Origin: Capra hircus
Taxonomy: Eukaryota > Chordata > Mammalia > Artiodactyla > Bovidae
Length of the DNA stretch: 64,000 nt
NCBI RefSeq assembly: GCF_001704415.2
Contig: NC_030826.1
Location: 29,011,324 to 29,075,323, forward strand
Reading direction: 5' to 3'
Shown here: piece after piece, positions 35,385 to 49,000 of the stretch
Layout of the letters: each line of letters starts with the position of its first letter
Position numbering within the stretch: position 1 is the first letter of the stretch
Position numbers and translations under genes: made by a program
The notes under the pieces: generated by a model
Databases searched by the model: none
What the model saw: only the letters and a program-made list of their open reading frames with translations
Told to the model about the DNA's origin: nothing

Positions 35385-38300
35385 CATATTGATATTTTAT
35401 TACCTTTTTTATAAAATATACAGATACTCCTGGACTTTTGATGGTTCGATTCACAATTTTTCAACTTTAGAAAAGCAATATGCATTTAGTAGAAACTGTG
35501 CTTTGAATTTTGCATTTGGATCTTTTCCCTGGCCTAGAGATATGCAGTCTGATCCTCTGTTGATGCTGGGCAGGGCAGCCAGCCACAGCTCCCGTCAGCA
35601 ATGCAGTCATGAGGGGAAACAACTGATACACTTACAGCCTTTCTGCACCCAGACAGTCATTCTGTTTTTCACTTTCAGTAGCGTATTCAATACATTACAT
35701 GAGATAGCCAACACTTTACTCTCAGGCGGGCTCGGTGTTAGATGAGTTTGCCTAGCTGTAGACTAATTTAAGTGTTCTGAGCACATTCAAGGTAGGCTGA
35801 ACTAAACGATAATGGTTTGGTAGGTTTGATGTATCAAATGCATTCCCAAATAAATGGTATTTTCAATTTATGATGAAAGTCAAGGAAGAGCTGTAATTTA
35901 TCTCATTGTAAAATGATAAAATTTAAGTTTAATAATAAGTAAATTATAAAATTTAAATTTTAAGAACTGGCTCACAAAATTCCTAAAAGTTTCATAACTG
36001 GCTCTTGTGAGCTGGTACGAGCTGTTTCCAGGATACCACTGATGCCACTTAGATCTCAGCAGGAAATGACTGCGTCTTCCTGGGTTCAAGAGCTATTGGT
36101 GTGAGCCCAGGTTTAAGTGAAAACAGAGACCTGGATGAGATCCTAAAAGCTTGATCTGGCAGGAGGCCTGTGCCAGAGTTGAAGCGTGCACTGGAACTGA
36201 ATGGGTCATTAGCGATCAGAATGGGATTTATGGCCTGGAGATGTACACGTGGCGCAACGAAGCAGCCGTGCTCTGTGTGGTCAGCTGACCCCACTGCATA
36301 GGAGGGCCGTGGAGCAGGGAGATAGATGTGCAGGGCAGGGTGTGTACCAGCTGGGCTCTGGCTGGAAGCAGATGCCACACCCAGATCAGCACCACGTGCG
36401 GGGTGTTTGAGGAAGAGACTCTGCACGGAGATGCAGGCAGGTTCAGGGAGGCCACGGGGATAAGGCAGAGCTCCAGGTACAAACAGGGTGAGGGGACTGC
36501 TCAGTGGAGATGGCGACAGGGCAGGGGGGTGGGAGGGTGCAGGGAATAAATGCCCTCTCCCTCCTCTTCCCTCTGCTTTCCTATCTCAGCTCCCTGTTGG
36601 CTGGACCCACCCAAAGTCCAGAGGGCAAGGAAAAGCACTGTTTCTTCCACCTCTTTTGGGACAAGATAAAAGTGGGAGGGGTCTGAAGGGTCAGATGGCA
36701 AAGGTCTTGACCTGACTATCTCACTGTGGACCTGGGTGTTCCCTTTGTCTGGGGCCTGGGAGAAGGGCCAACAGACTTACCTTTGGAACCCCCACAGGCC
36801 ACCTTCATCTCAGAGACACCCAGGGTCTGGTCACCCACCCTGTTAAGGGCAGGAGGCTGTTTGTGGAGGCCCACTGCCTTCTACGCTGGGGACCAACCCT
36901 TCTTTTCCAGTCTGGCAGCGATTTCTGGGACAAGGGGAGTAAAGTCTGGGAGAAGACCCTTGGCCGTGGTTCCACCCTCTGCTGCCAGGGCCATCACTGG
37001 GGCCTACTCACAGCCCGGCCAGTCCCAGGCCTCCATCTCAGATTCTGCAGGGTCCTCTTCCGAGGACACTCTGTTGGGGGAGCCCTGGTCTGGGAGCCCC
37101 GAGAGTTGGGTGTTTGGCTCTGACACTTCATCCTGTGGGGGTCACCAGATCCCATCACGAATCTGAATTTCTCATCTGCAAAACCAGGGGCCTGGATGGG
37201 ATGATCCTGTTTCCCAAGGACACCTCTGACTCTGCATGTCTATTGTTAAGACTTGAAGGGTAAGACCTGTGGGTCATTTGCATTATGAAAAGCCTGTCTT
37301 TCCACCGCCAGGAGGTGGCAGCAGAGCTCTGCTTTGAAGAGGCCTGTAGGTCAGGGTAGGCTCTGTTGTCCAAAGCCCCCAGAACTTGAAGCCCAGGTTT
37401 GGTGGCTAGGTTTCAAATTAATAACAGCAGCAGCAGCAGCCAACAATGTCATTATCATTCTTGTTAGTAAAACATCTCCAATTTGGGCGATGCTAGGAAA
37501 ATCTCTTACATGCCTCAGGTGTGAATCTTTCAACAGTTCCATCCTGACGTAGGAAATTCCGGGACTTCCTGCTCCACGTTGAGGCTCAGAGACACTCCCT
37601 GACTTTCCCAAGGCCTTCTGGAAAGTGTGACGTGCTAGAGATCTGGGGGACCAGGGTGAGGTGAATGCAGAGACGCTAGGCAGCTCTAGGTGAACTGGGG
37701 AGTGTTGGAGCAGATAGAATTCATATCTGCTTTTTTTGGAATGTCAGAAAGAAGTGATTCCACAGGAAATTTTCTTGATGCCCCTCAAGTGCATGGTATA
37801 TTAGCTCCTTAAACCAGAGGAATCCCCATGGAGACACAGCCAAATCCCAGCCCCCTCTGATCCCCTGTCTTACATTCCACCCACACTCTGAGGCCATGCG
37901 TCACCCCTGCCCAGTATGAACACACATTACCAGAGTACAAACTGTGTGTCTGGCTCCAGAGCAAGGGCATTTCTTGCATATTCTTAGTTACTTCCTAGAA
38001 TAACCCTCTAAAGCACATCATTACATCCCATTTTACACGTGAGGCAGCAAAGGCTCAAAGTCATGAAGTAACTTGTTCCAAATCGCACAGCTGTGAGTGG
38101 TAGGGTGGAACTGGGACCCAGAAGGTCAGCCCCAGGGCTTTCACCACATACACAGGGAAAGGCCACCGTGTGAGACTCTGCAGTATGGTGAGTCTGAAGG
38201 GCTTCCAGCTCAGCTCCGTCTCAACATCAGAAAAGCCGCAGCCCATCTGCTAGAAAATGGGGGTGTTAATACCTGCCTGACCTCCCGACAGGATTGTTGG

Positions 38301-38549
38301 GAGACCCTTGTGGAAAAGACGAAAATGGGGCACGTGGATCCTCAGCATCTTATAGAATAGTTCTGTGTAGCTGAAATTGTATTATCATTCTAATTGGGAG
38401 GGTGGTGCAGTGGGGTGGCAGGACTGTAGGACTAGGATCTGATGTCTGGGGACTTTGAGAATGACATTGGTTTCCTTATGCATGAAATTGAGAAGATTGA
38501 AGGAGATCATTTTTTTAATGGACCTTTTCAGTCCCTAAGTTTAGGCATT
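35385..38549. other. Repeat-poor intergenic block downstream of MYH13
   Basis: About 3.1 kb with few recognised repeats apart from an antisense MIR-like relic at about 37985-38135. No gene recognised; the open frames lack domains. A GGAATGT (MCAT-like) motif lies at 37738-37744 but is weak evidence by itself. Confidence 0.4.
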
Positions 38550-38561
38550 ATGGTGCCAAGG

Positions 38562-38714
38562 ATGGTGATGATAGTGATGATGATGGTAAGGATGGTGATG
38601 ATGGTGATGATAGTGATGATGAGGATGGTGATGATGGTAAGGATGGTGATGATGATGGTGATGATGGTAAGGATGGTGATGATGGTGATGGTGATGGTGG
38701 GGATGGTGATGTCA
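38562..38714. repeat. GAT/GGT-rich microsatellite
   Basis: About 150 bp of (GATGGTGATGAT)n with GATGGTAAG variants. Confidence 0.95.
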
Positions 38715-39950
38715 GACATCTGAGGTCACCTGACCTCAGAATCATTTCCTCCCACCACCGCTGCCAATCCCTGTGTCAAAGGCACGAGGGGTGAGCTGGT
38801 GATGAGATGCAAAGAGGGATCTAGAGGCCAGAGAGAAGGGACTGTCTAAGATGTCGGAGGAGAGTGCGTTGTAGTGCCTGGTACATAGTAAGCCAGAAAC
38901 TCTGCACCCCTTGCCATCATCCCAACCCTCCATCTGTCCCAGAGAAGCTATGATTTTTATTGTTATCTCTGCCTTACAGAATAAGGAAAATGAGGCCCAG
39001 GGAGTTAGTCTTAAGTTGCTCAAGGCAACACAGTTGGTATGTGATAATATTGGGATTCCATCCAGGTTTGATGGAACCCAAAGTCCATGCCCCTGATCAC
39101 ACAACTCAGTCTGACCATTGAGGCAACTCAGGTTCAGAGAATGTACATGGCCAACCCGGGCCACACAGCTATTGCTACTAAGTGCTCCGTCTGAGGCTCG
39201 GATTTAGTCTTGCCTCCTGATCTTGTCCTTGTTCATGCTGCTGCATTTCTATCCTTTCAGGGCAAGAAATCCAACTTAATCAGAGTCAGGGGGCTCTGGG
39301 AGCGACCATAAGACTAGCCACACTCTTAAACCTTGGCCAGAGCACTGTGGAGAGGAACCGTGCACATGGAGGAAAATGGGAAGGAGGAACAAGCAGGGCT
39401 TGCAGACCAGCTTATGGGCAGTCCTTCTGGAAGGAACTGTCCTCCTAGGAATGAGTCCTGTGTTCAGGAGCGCCTACTACCTCTGAAGATGTTCTGGGAG
39501 CTGTGGGTGGCGTGAGAGGAGTGGAGACACTGCCCCAGGAGAGATGGGATGGAAAAGCAGAGGTGCTTGGGAGAAGAGCCCTGGGATCTTGCCGGGGGGT
39601 CTAGCCAGGGAGGTCTGGGATCTTGGGGGTCTGGGCTCCTCCAACCTGGATAGCTACAGAGTGCTTAATCCATCTGGGTCCAGTTTCCCTGTGGTAAATT
39701 CAGGGGAACTGAGCTGGAAAAAATAATGAATTCCTGGTAGAGAATGGCCCACAGGTATCTGAAAGTTATTTTTAACTGCTGGGGAGCTGGTGGTCTATCT
39801 TGCAGTGAGTTGATTTTCCTTCTTTCCTACTCAGGGCCAGGAGGGTCCACGTTCACATCTCTTTCTTTATGGTTTATACAATAGACCTGGCAAGAATCTG
39901 AGAACCACCCCACGGAGGAAGAACGGACAGTGATAATAAACATAGCAGAG
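38715..39950. other. Downstream flank of MYH13
   Basis: No gene recognised. Old MIR-like wording at about 38940-39180 (AAAATGAGGCCCAGGGAG). The stretch ends just past the MYH13 cleavage region. Confidence 0.45.
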
Positions 39951-39959
39951 CTGGAGATC

Positions 39960-40043
39960 TGAGTTGCCAGGAGAATTTATTTCTCAGGACACCTTCCCTC
40001 TGCTTTCCCAAGGTGTCCCATGGCAACAGGCATCGGGAGGGGC
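39960..40043 (-). other. MYH13: MYH13 3' untranslated region
   Basis: Short UTR of about 85 bases from the TGA at 40046-40044 to a predicted cleavage point 10-25 bases past the AATAAA signal. The exact end is inferred. Short 3' UTRs are usual for sarcomeric myosin genes. Confidence 0.75.
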
Positions 40044-43000
40044 TCATTCTTCCATCTTCTGGGGGAGAAAAAGAATCGTACACAGGAAATGAGTCAGAAA
40101 ATGAGTCAAAGCAAAGGTGAGGCCAGGCCTCGTGTTCAAGTGGGGCAACTGGAGAGGCTGGAGTCTCAGGAAAACATTAAGACGTGGCTTTGCCTCCCTT
40201 TTTACATTGTAAAAGCAAACCAGCTGAGCCCCTGGAGATGGGGCGAATCCCCCCCAAAGCAGGAGCTTCTTGGGCACCGCCTTTTGCAACAGGAGGGAGG
40301 GGCAGGGATAGTAGGGCATCTGGCTCTGGCCCCTCACTGCTCCTGTGAGCCTGGAACCCCGGGGACCTGGCTAAAGCAGTACATCAGTGAAGGCATGCGT
40401 GGCTGGCAGCCAGGCAGGGACACTGACAAGCACCCTCTGAGCTCTGCAGCTGCTGCCTGGTCCTGAGTCTCAGGGTGTCTGGAGCAGGGAGTCTGCTCTC
40501 ACCTGGGCTCCCACATCTCGGCTCTTGGCCCGCAGCTTGTTGACCTGGGACTCGGCGATGTCGGCGCGTTCCTCGGCCTCCTCCAGCTCATGCTGGACCC
40601 TTCGGCACCTGGACAGCTGCGTGTTGGCCTGCTCCTCCTGAAGGGAAGGCCGAGGGGGCAGGAGGCTGAGGAAGGCCCTCCCTCTGGCTCTGAGGCCCTG
40701 GGTCCCTGACAGCCTCTGTGGGAACGGGGGTACCAGGAAAGCTTGGGCCCCAAGTCCCTGAGGTCAGAGGAGGGAGAGCTGAACTCTCCAGCAGTGAGGA
40801 TGATGCCCACGGCTCCTGACCTTGTGCACCGCTCAGTCACCTGGGAGGTCCACTGCCCCCAGGATAGGGCTTCCTGGGCTTCCCCAGTGGATCAGATGAT
40901 AAAGAATCCGCCTGCAATGCAGGAGATCCAGGCTCAGTCTCTGGGTGGGGAAGATCCCGTGGAGAAGGGAAAGGCAACTCACTCTAGTATTGTTGCCTGG
41001 AAAATCCCATGGACAGAGGAGTGGGCTATAGTCCATGGGGTTGCAAAGAGTTGGGCATGACAGAGTGATTAACACGTCACTTTTCCCCTAGGATGCTTGT
41101 CTGTTCCCCTGTGCCCCTCCTGTATGCCATCCCCACCCCTCAGAGCTCTTTAGAGGAGACCAAGTCTTCCAAGGCACATGGAGGTGTCAGAGACCCACGG
41201 TCCACGGCCCCCTGCCCCGTGCTTGCTCCTGCCCTGTGCCTGCTCCCAATGCCGGCTGCCCGTGGCCAGGCTGGGTCTGGTTGAGGACCATCCAAGGGTT
41301 TCTGATGAAAGTGGCCTGCTGGGCCCTGGCCAGTCCTGCTGCAGCTGTGGTAATCCTCCCCCTATTTAACCAGTCCAGACCTGCTTCCCAGAGGTCAGGA
41401 CGGAAGCCCCAGTCTCTTGAGCAGGGAAGACAAAGGGCAGGGAGAGAAGCCTCATCTTCAGTCATTTATCTGGAGCAGGCTCCCCCAGATTCTGTCTCAG
41501 GATGCAAGTCCTGTGAGATGCTCTGTTTACTAAAAAGAGATGCCATGTTCCATCAAGGGTGAGAAATGCTACAATTCAGAACACCTCTTCCACTATGAGG
41601 TCCATCCCACGTCATCTGCAAAATCTGAGAAACCCTTGAAGTAAAGCAACCTTCCAACTTTGTGGAACCCAGAGTTTTTCCTAAAGGATTTCTCATCTAT
41701 CAAAGAGAAAGACCCCACCCTTCTCCTCCCCGCCATCCCAGCTTTCTGCTATTAAAGTCCTTCAGACCTTGGGTCCCCAGAGGGTATTTGGGAAGTGCTC
41801 ATTTCAGCCCAAACCATTTCCTCCCTGTTGATTCCACTGTTTGCTCAAGGGTAGATCCGAAAGCATGAACTGGGGAGTGGGAGTTAGGGAGGCCGAGGAA
41901 GGATGGAGGTGGTGGGGGCCAGGGCCAGGGCTAAGATGGGACGACATGAATTAAGACCAGGTATTTGAGGTCAGCTCACAGGGGCAGGGAGTTCTGAGTG
42001 AGTCAGGGGCAGTGCAATGAGGCAGGGTGGGTGGGATAAAGCCAGGTGGGTCAAGGCAGAGTGGAGGGATGGAGGGGTATGGGCCAGGACTGGTGGGGCC
42101 TGGGGGAGGGGGAGGAAACTAGGGAGAGGTGGAGGACAATATGGGAGGGAGAGGAGATTAGGGGAGGGAGAGGGCAGGTGTCCTGAGCTTGTGTTTATAG
42201 CCTGCAAATGAAAACTCAGGCCTCAGCTGCCGTGGACCCTATGAGACTGGATGGACCCCATACTCACAGCCTCCTCTGCCTGCCTCTTGTAAGCTTTCAC
42301 TTTGGCCTGCAGCTTGTCCACCAAGTCCTGGAGCCTGAGGATGTTCTTGCGGTCCTCCTCTGCCTGCAAACACAAGGTCCATGCCAGACCCATTCTCTGC
42401 TGCTTCTGCAGGTGGGATCCAGGGGGTGCCCGTTGGGGTTTCAGGAGAGTTACTGCCTACCTGGTAAGTCATCTCCTTGACCTTTCGCTCGTATCTGTGG
42501 GCGCCCTTCAGAGCCTCGGCCCCCCTCTTCTGCTCAGCATCCAGCTCACTTTCTAACTCCCGTACCTGCACCCAGCAGAGAGCACAGGGGTCAGGCCACA
42601 TCTCCCAGGCTTTTCTCAACACTTGCATGCTGGTTGTTTTTAGGGTGAACTCAAGATCCTCTAAGTTCATTTGTGCAAAGCTGTCTCCTCCTCAGGCTCA
42701 GAACACATTTTATTCTCAAGGCCGCTACTAGTCCGTGCTGTGCTTTTGTGCAAATGACAAGATGCCCTCTTTGGGCAGAAGCAGCCCCAGGTGCACGTGG
42801 CTTGGCTAGTGGATGGAGCTTTGCAAAAGATGCCCCTTCCTCGGGGGCCATGCAGCTGGGTGAGGGCTGTCGTGGGAGCCTGGATTCCTGATTGAGGAAG
42901 GCAGTTGCAGGGGTCACAGAGAGAAAGTGGGCCCGAGAGAACTGAAGGTGTGTTTAAGCCCCAGGTCCAGCTGATGAATCCAAAGGAAGTCAGTTGTCAT

Positions 43001-46000
43001 CACTGAGTATGAGTTTTTGTTTATCTATTTATTAAAAAAATTTTTTTGTCTGCACTGCATGACCTGTGGGATCTTAGTTCCCTATCAAGGATTGAATGCA
43101 TGCCCCTTACATTGGAAGTGTGGAGTCCTAACCACTGAACTGCTAGGGAAAGTTTTGAATTTCTGTGTATTTAGAATAGCGATAATGCCTGTCAACCTAT
43201 CTCGAATGTGGGGATCGAACAAGACAAAGTCTATCTTTTGATGATATAGCGCTGCTGCTGCTGCTGCTGCTGCTAAGTGCTTCAGTCGTGTCCGACTCTG
43301 TGCAACCCCATAGACGGCAGCCCACCAGGCTCCGTTGTCCCTGGGATTCTCCAGGCAAGAACACTGGAGTGGGTTGCCATTTCCTTCTCCAGTGCATGAA
43401 AGTGAAAAGTGAAAATGAAGTCACTCAGTTGTGTCCAACTCTTGGCGACCCCATGGACTGCAGCCTCCCGGGCTCCTCTGCCCATGAGATTGCACAGGTA
43501 TTATTGATTTCATAGCTGTGTCTGCCTTTCCTGAAGCTGTGAGGGAGTAGGATAGCCACTGAGAGCGCAGGTCACCACTGTGGCCTGATTGCTCAATCCA
43601 GAGGGGGCCCCGTGGTGGTGGTGGCAGCCAGTCCTTGGGAATCCCAGTGGCCACAGAGAGGGCAGCTTTGGGCCTGCAGGCTCCCTGAATCAACCTTGAA
43701 ATCCACCAGTAGAACCGGCAATTCTGAACACTGGAGAAGAAAAGACCCGCCCCCTCTCCCCACCAGCCCCAGGAAGCTGTCTCCCATCAGGTTCTATGAA
43801 ACATTTGCTTCCCTAGGAATTCCCTCTGGGCGGCTTTAAGTATTGGATTGGAGAACAGGCTAGGTGGCTTACCACGCCATGGGGGGCTGGTGGAGGGTTC
43901 CCTGCCAACCCAGAATCAAAGAACCAGGGAGGGTGGCAGGGGATCTAATTCCTCCCGCCAGGGAGGGGTCCATGGGAAGGCCGAGCCCAAGTTTGTTTTA
44001 ATAGAAGAAGACTGGGAATACTTAAAAACAAGCATTTCAGAATCCTGGGGGGAACTCTAACTTCCCTGGTGTTTACTTTCGATACTCGTGTGTCTGTGTC
44101 CTTGTAGTTTTGAGCTAAAAAGTGGCTTCACATTTAAAGCGTACAGGTGTAGTGACCACATCTTTGGGAGGCTGGCATCAAGAATGCATTTGGGTCTTTC
44201 TTGTGGGAGAAGTGGTTTTCTTCTCCTCGCCACCTCTTCATCCTGTCTGCCTCTTTCATGTCCCTTTTCTCAGGGACAACAGAGACAGTTTCACCTCCTT
44301 CTCCAAGGCCTCCTCCAAACTGCCAACAGGTAATGCAGCCCGGTTTAAAAAGCAAATAAAAAGAACTATCCCAGGTCGAAAGCGAAAAGCAAAGGGTACA
44401 GGAAACAGAGGGAATCATCAGGAAAGAAACAGAAAACTACAAAATATGCTCCCAGACCAAGACAAAGCAATACTGTTCTGCGTGTGGATTGCAAGCTGCT
44501 GAAGAGTTAGCCTGCGGGAAGCGCCAATAGCCCTGCATTTTGGATGCAGTGAGAAAGATACCAGAATCGCAAGATGTATTTTGACAGTAGGAAATCGACA
44601 TGAGGAAATCCAGGAAGGGAATGAGACCTGGGAACGGAAGCCAAAGCGGCAGATTTCACGTAGGATGGGCCGTTGTTTATGAAAGTGCTTCTTTTTGTTT
44701 AGTCACCAAATCACGTCCAACTCTTTGCGACCCCACGGACTGTAGTCTGCCAGGCTCCTCCGTCCGTGGCATTCTCCGGGCAAGAATACTGGAGTGGGTT
44801 GCCATTTCCTTCTCCAGGAGATCTTCCCAGCCCAGGGATCTAACCTGAGTCTCCTGCACTGGCAGTTGGATTCTTTACCACTGAGCCACCAGAGAAGCCC
44901 CTTATCAAAGTGCAGCTTGATGAATTACACCCAAACGTGTAATCTTACGACTGCAAAGTATTCCCCCCCCCCCCCCAGTTAATATAGATCTGAATCTAAA
45001 TAGAGATAGAATGTGAGCATGTGGTGTGTCGTTACACTACGGGTATTGAAGGATACCCTTTCTGAAGTGGCTCTGTATATGTCTTGGGGTGTAGGGCAGA
45101 GAGGGAGGAGCGGGAGGGACATCTGGCTCGCAGGGAGCTTCACACGAGGTCCTCAAACAGCACCTGCAATTGACTCAGTGCCCACTTTCCTGCCATCGAA
45201 GTTTCGGGACTGTGGTTCTGCCAGAGGCAGCTGAACCTCTGTCACTCTGGGAATGAGAGTCCCCTCTGGCCCCCCTACCCGATTCTCCAGCTTCTGGATC
45301 TGCTTCTTCCCGCCCTTCAGGGCCAGCTGCTCAGCCTCGTCCAGGCGGTGCTGCAGGTCCTTGACCGTCTGCTCCAGGTTCTTCTTCATCCGCTCCAGGT
45401 GGGCGCTGGTGTCCTGCTCCTTCTTCAGCTCCTCGGCCATCATGGCCGCCTGCGGTTCACAGGAAGCGTCTGTGGGCCACCCGCCCTCCTCCCCGGGCAC
45501 ATGGAGGATGCTGCGAGGCTGGTCCTCCCTCCCTCAGCTCCCCTCCCACTCGGCCTCTGCTGAGCCTCCCATCTCCTCTATATCTCTCCAGGAAACCACC
45601 ACTGAGTGACTGCAGGGCTCAGGAGAGGAGACCTACTCGCCAGGCCCTGGCTTAGAAGCCCCTTTCTTGTCTCCAGACAGCATCTCTGAGAGGAAAGAAC
45701 GCAGCTCACGTCTGTGATGGCTTTCTTGGCCTTCTCCTCCGCATTTTTGGACTCCTGGAGAGAGTTCTCCACCTCTGCCTGGCATTGGGCTATGTCAGCT
45801 TCCAGTTTTTTCTTGGTATTTATCAGGCTCGTGTTCTACAAGAAAAATTAGATACCAGAGGTTCAGGCTGCATATGGACACTTACAGTGATTGGAAGGGA
45901 GAAAGTCGGGTGGGGAAGGAAGTCTAATGCTGAGGGTGTTCCGGTTCTGCTTTTTCACGTGGGTGAAAAATATTAAAAAAGATTCTCATTCTTGATCAGA

Positions 46001-49000
46001 CCGAAAGTCCCAAATCAGATTCAAGAATTGTAGGTAAAATAACTGAATAAACAATGAAGGTAGGTCTTCAAATATTTGAGGAAGGATAGATTATTTAATT
46101 AATGGTGTTGGAACAAGGAAATGGTTGATTTCACTATATGAAATGAAAAATAATTCTGATGATCCAAACATTATACATAGGGTTGTAAATGTGATGACAA
46201 ATGAGAAAGCATTTGCAGTGTGCATTGCTGAAAAAATATTTCCTTCCTTAATATGTAAAAAAGGTAAACCATTAAGAAAAAAAGGGCAAAAGTACAAATA
46301 GCTAAGACACACCAGACGAAATACAAATAACCAATAAATATGACAAAATGTTCTACCTCATTAGTAATCAAAGAAATATGAAATTTTAAAGTGAGGCATT
46401 TTCAAGCGTAAATGTTAGTGAAGATTAAAACAAATAATTGCTAAGCACTCTCACATATTTTCCCAATGGGAATAAAAATTGGGACAACTTTGTTAAAGAG
46501 CAATTTATAGCATATAAATGCTTTAACTGTTTTGACCATGAAATTGGGCTTCCAGGAGTTTATTTACTTCTAGGAATATTAAGGAAATAGTAATCATGGA
46601 TGTATATGAAGAAGTTTGTCATAGCAATCTTCTAATCATAAACATTTTTATTGAGAGCAATCTAAAAATACCAAAGCATAGAAGACTCATTATATAAAAG
46701 TGTCACAATACACAACTAAAATGGACCACTTTTCTGCCATTAAAAAAACTGTATCATGGAAAATATTTTAAAATATACAAATGTGCTTATGACATTGTTA
46801 AATGAAAAAAAGTTGCAAAAAGACGGATGACATTTACTAAAAAAATCATATTTATGTATAGAAATAAGAGTCTAGAATAAACGATCCCCAAATGCTAACA
46901 ATATGGTTGGTAGTTTTCTGTTTTTTTGGCTTGTATTCTCTAGTTTTTAAAGCAAGGAATTTCTTTTGGAATTCCCTGATGGTCCAATGATTAGGGCTTT
47001 GAGCTTCCACTGCAGGGGGCAAGCGTTTGATCCCTGGTTGGGGTTTCTCTTGGTGGCTTAACTGGTAAAGAATCTGCCTGCCACGTGTGAGACCTGGGTT
47101 CCATCCCTGGGTTGGGAAGATCCCCTGGAGAAGGGAACGGCTACCCACTCCAGTATTATGGCCTGGAGAATTCCATGGACTGCACAGTCCATTGGGTGGC
47201 AAAGAGTCGGACACAACCGAGTGACTTTCACTTTCACTTTCTTGGGGAACTAAGAACCCACATGCCATGTGGGATGGCCAAAAATAAATAAATAAAACAA
47301 GGAATTTTGTAACTTTCTTAAAAATAATCATTTCAAAAGACGATCCTAATTATCTAAGTGTGTGTATGTGTTAGTTGCTTAGTCATGTCTGACTCTTTGT
47401 AATTCCATGAGCTGTAGCCCACCAGGCTCCTCTGTCCATTGACTTCTCCAGGCAAGAATACTGGAGTGGGTTGCCATTCTCTTCTCCGGGGGATCTTCCT
47501 GACCGAGGGATGGAACCCAGGTCTCCCGCATTGCAGGCAGATATTTTACTGTCTGAGCCACACAGAAGCCCTAATTATCTAAGCTTGCAGCTTAAATGTT
47601 ACTGCATCTGTGCAGCCTTCTCCAGCCCCTTTATGCAATAATTCGTCCTTCTTTATCTTCGGATAAAAGAAAGCTCAGCCATCTTCCATCTAGAGGCAAT
47701 GTTATCCCAAGAACTAAGCCAAATGAAAGTTGGTCTTGACCACTAGCCTGGGAGGAGTGGTGGAAACTCCATTCCACAGAGCCTGGATCCCGCCTAGGGT
47801 GGACCCCGAGTGCAGCAAGAACGGACTCACCTGGGAGTGAAGAAGCTGCACGCGGTCACTGGCGTCCAGCAGCTCCTGCTCCGACAGCTTGCGGGTCCGC
47901 TCTGCCTGCTCCAAGGCCACCTTCATCTCCTCCAGCTCCTCCTGCAAGAGGCCGTTCCTGCGCTCCACCATGGCCAGCTGCTCCTTGAGATCCTCGTTGC
48001 TCCTCAGGGCATCATCCAGGTGCAGCTGGGAGTCCTTCACAGGGAAGCCAGGGGTGAGACGGGAGCCCAGGGCAGGCTGAGGTCCCGCCAGTTCCCCCAT
48101 GGGCCGCCCACTCACCTTGAGCTGGCCCTGGACTGAGCGCAGGTGTTTCTGGGTCTCGGCCATCTGGCGGTTGGAATGGCCCAGCTGAATCTCCATCTCA
48201 TTGAGGTCTCCCTCCATCTTCTTCTTCAGCCTCAGAGCATCATTCCTGCTCCGGATCTCAGCATCCAGTACGCTCTGCGTGGCCTCTGCCGCCCGCTGAC
48301 TGCTTCTTTTCAGCTGCTCGATTTCTTCATCCTTCTCAGTGAGCCTGCGGTCGAGTTCAGATTTCACCTGGTTCAGCTCTAGCTGGACACGCAAAATCTT
48401 GCTCTCTTCATGCTCCAAGGAACCCTGATAAAAGCAAAGGAGAGACTGGGAGTGCTGGGGCAGCCACCTTCTGGAACGAGGTTTTTCATCCCCGTCGTGA
48501 TAAAACGGGTGCTGTTACACTCGTTTTACAAATGACTAGAACAATGCTCAAAGAGGTCAAACGGTTCGCTCCCAAATTGTGACTAGTGCTGAAACTAGAA
48601 CTGAAACTTTGTTATAAACAAACAGCCTTATGTCTTGAGGACAGAGCATCGCTTTGAATTAGTAAAAATTTGATTACTGTGTCTTTGTAAAAAAAAATAG
48701 TGACCATAAATCAGGAGCCTACCTCGTCTCTTGAAAGACAGAGAAAGAGAAATTGCTCTCCTGTTAACCCTGAGTCGTGGAAATTTCCCTGGAAACGTCT
48801 CAACCATCTGGTCCGCACTGGCCACCGTGGATGATTAAATCAGGACATTGCACTCTTTGGGCCACATGGAATTCCCAGTGGCCAAATATGACTGTGCATA
48901 GCTCTTTGCTGAAGCTAAGGCATTCGGACCTGGCTTTCAGGATGTTTGGTGATGGAGTTCTTGCTTTCTGAGATGTTGAGGACATAAAGACAGGTTTATT

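Noticed and set aside
38442..38723. Methionine/valine-rich frames over the GAT repeat
   Set aside because: Translations of a microsatellite; not proteins.
39333..39515. Candidate small genes in the 36-40 kb flank
   Set aside because: Short frames without domains, splice evidence or coding composition; nothing supports them beyond chance.
1..39950. GAS7 exons, expected on this side of MYH13 in human
   Set aside because: No SH3, WW or F-BAR coding sequence was recognised on either strand; the gene probably lies further away.
47810..48382. Plus-strand leucine/glutamine-rich frames at 47.8-48.4 kb
   Set aside because: Antisense shadows of the 204- and 309-bp myosin exons.
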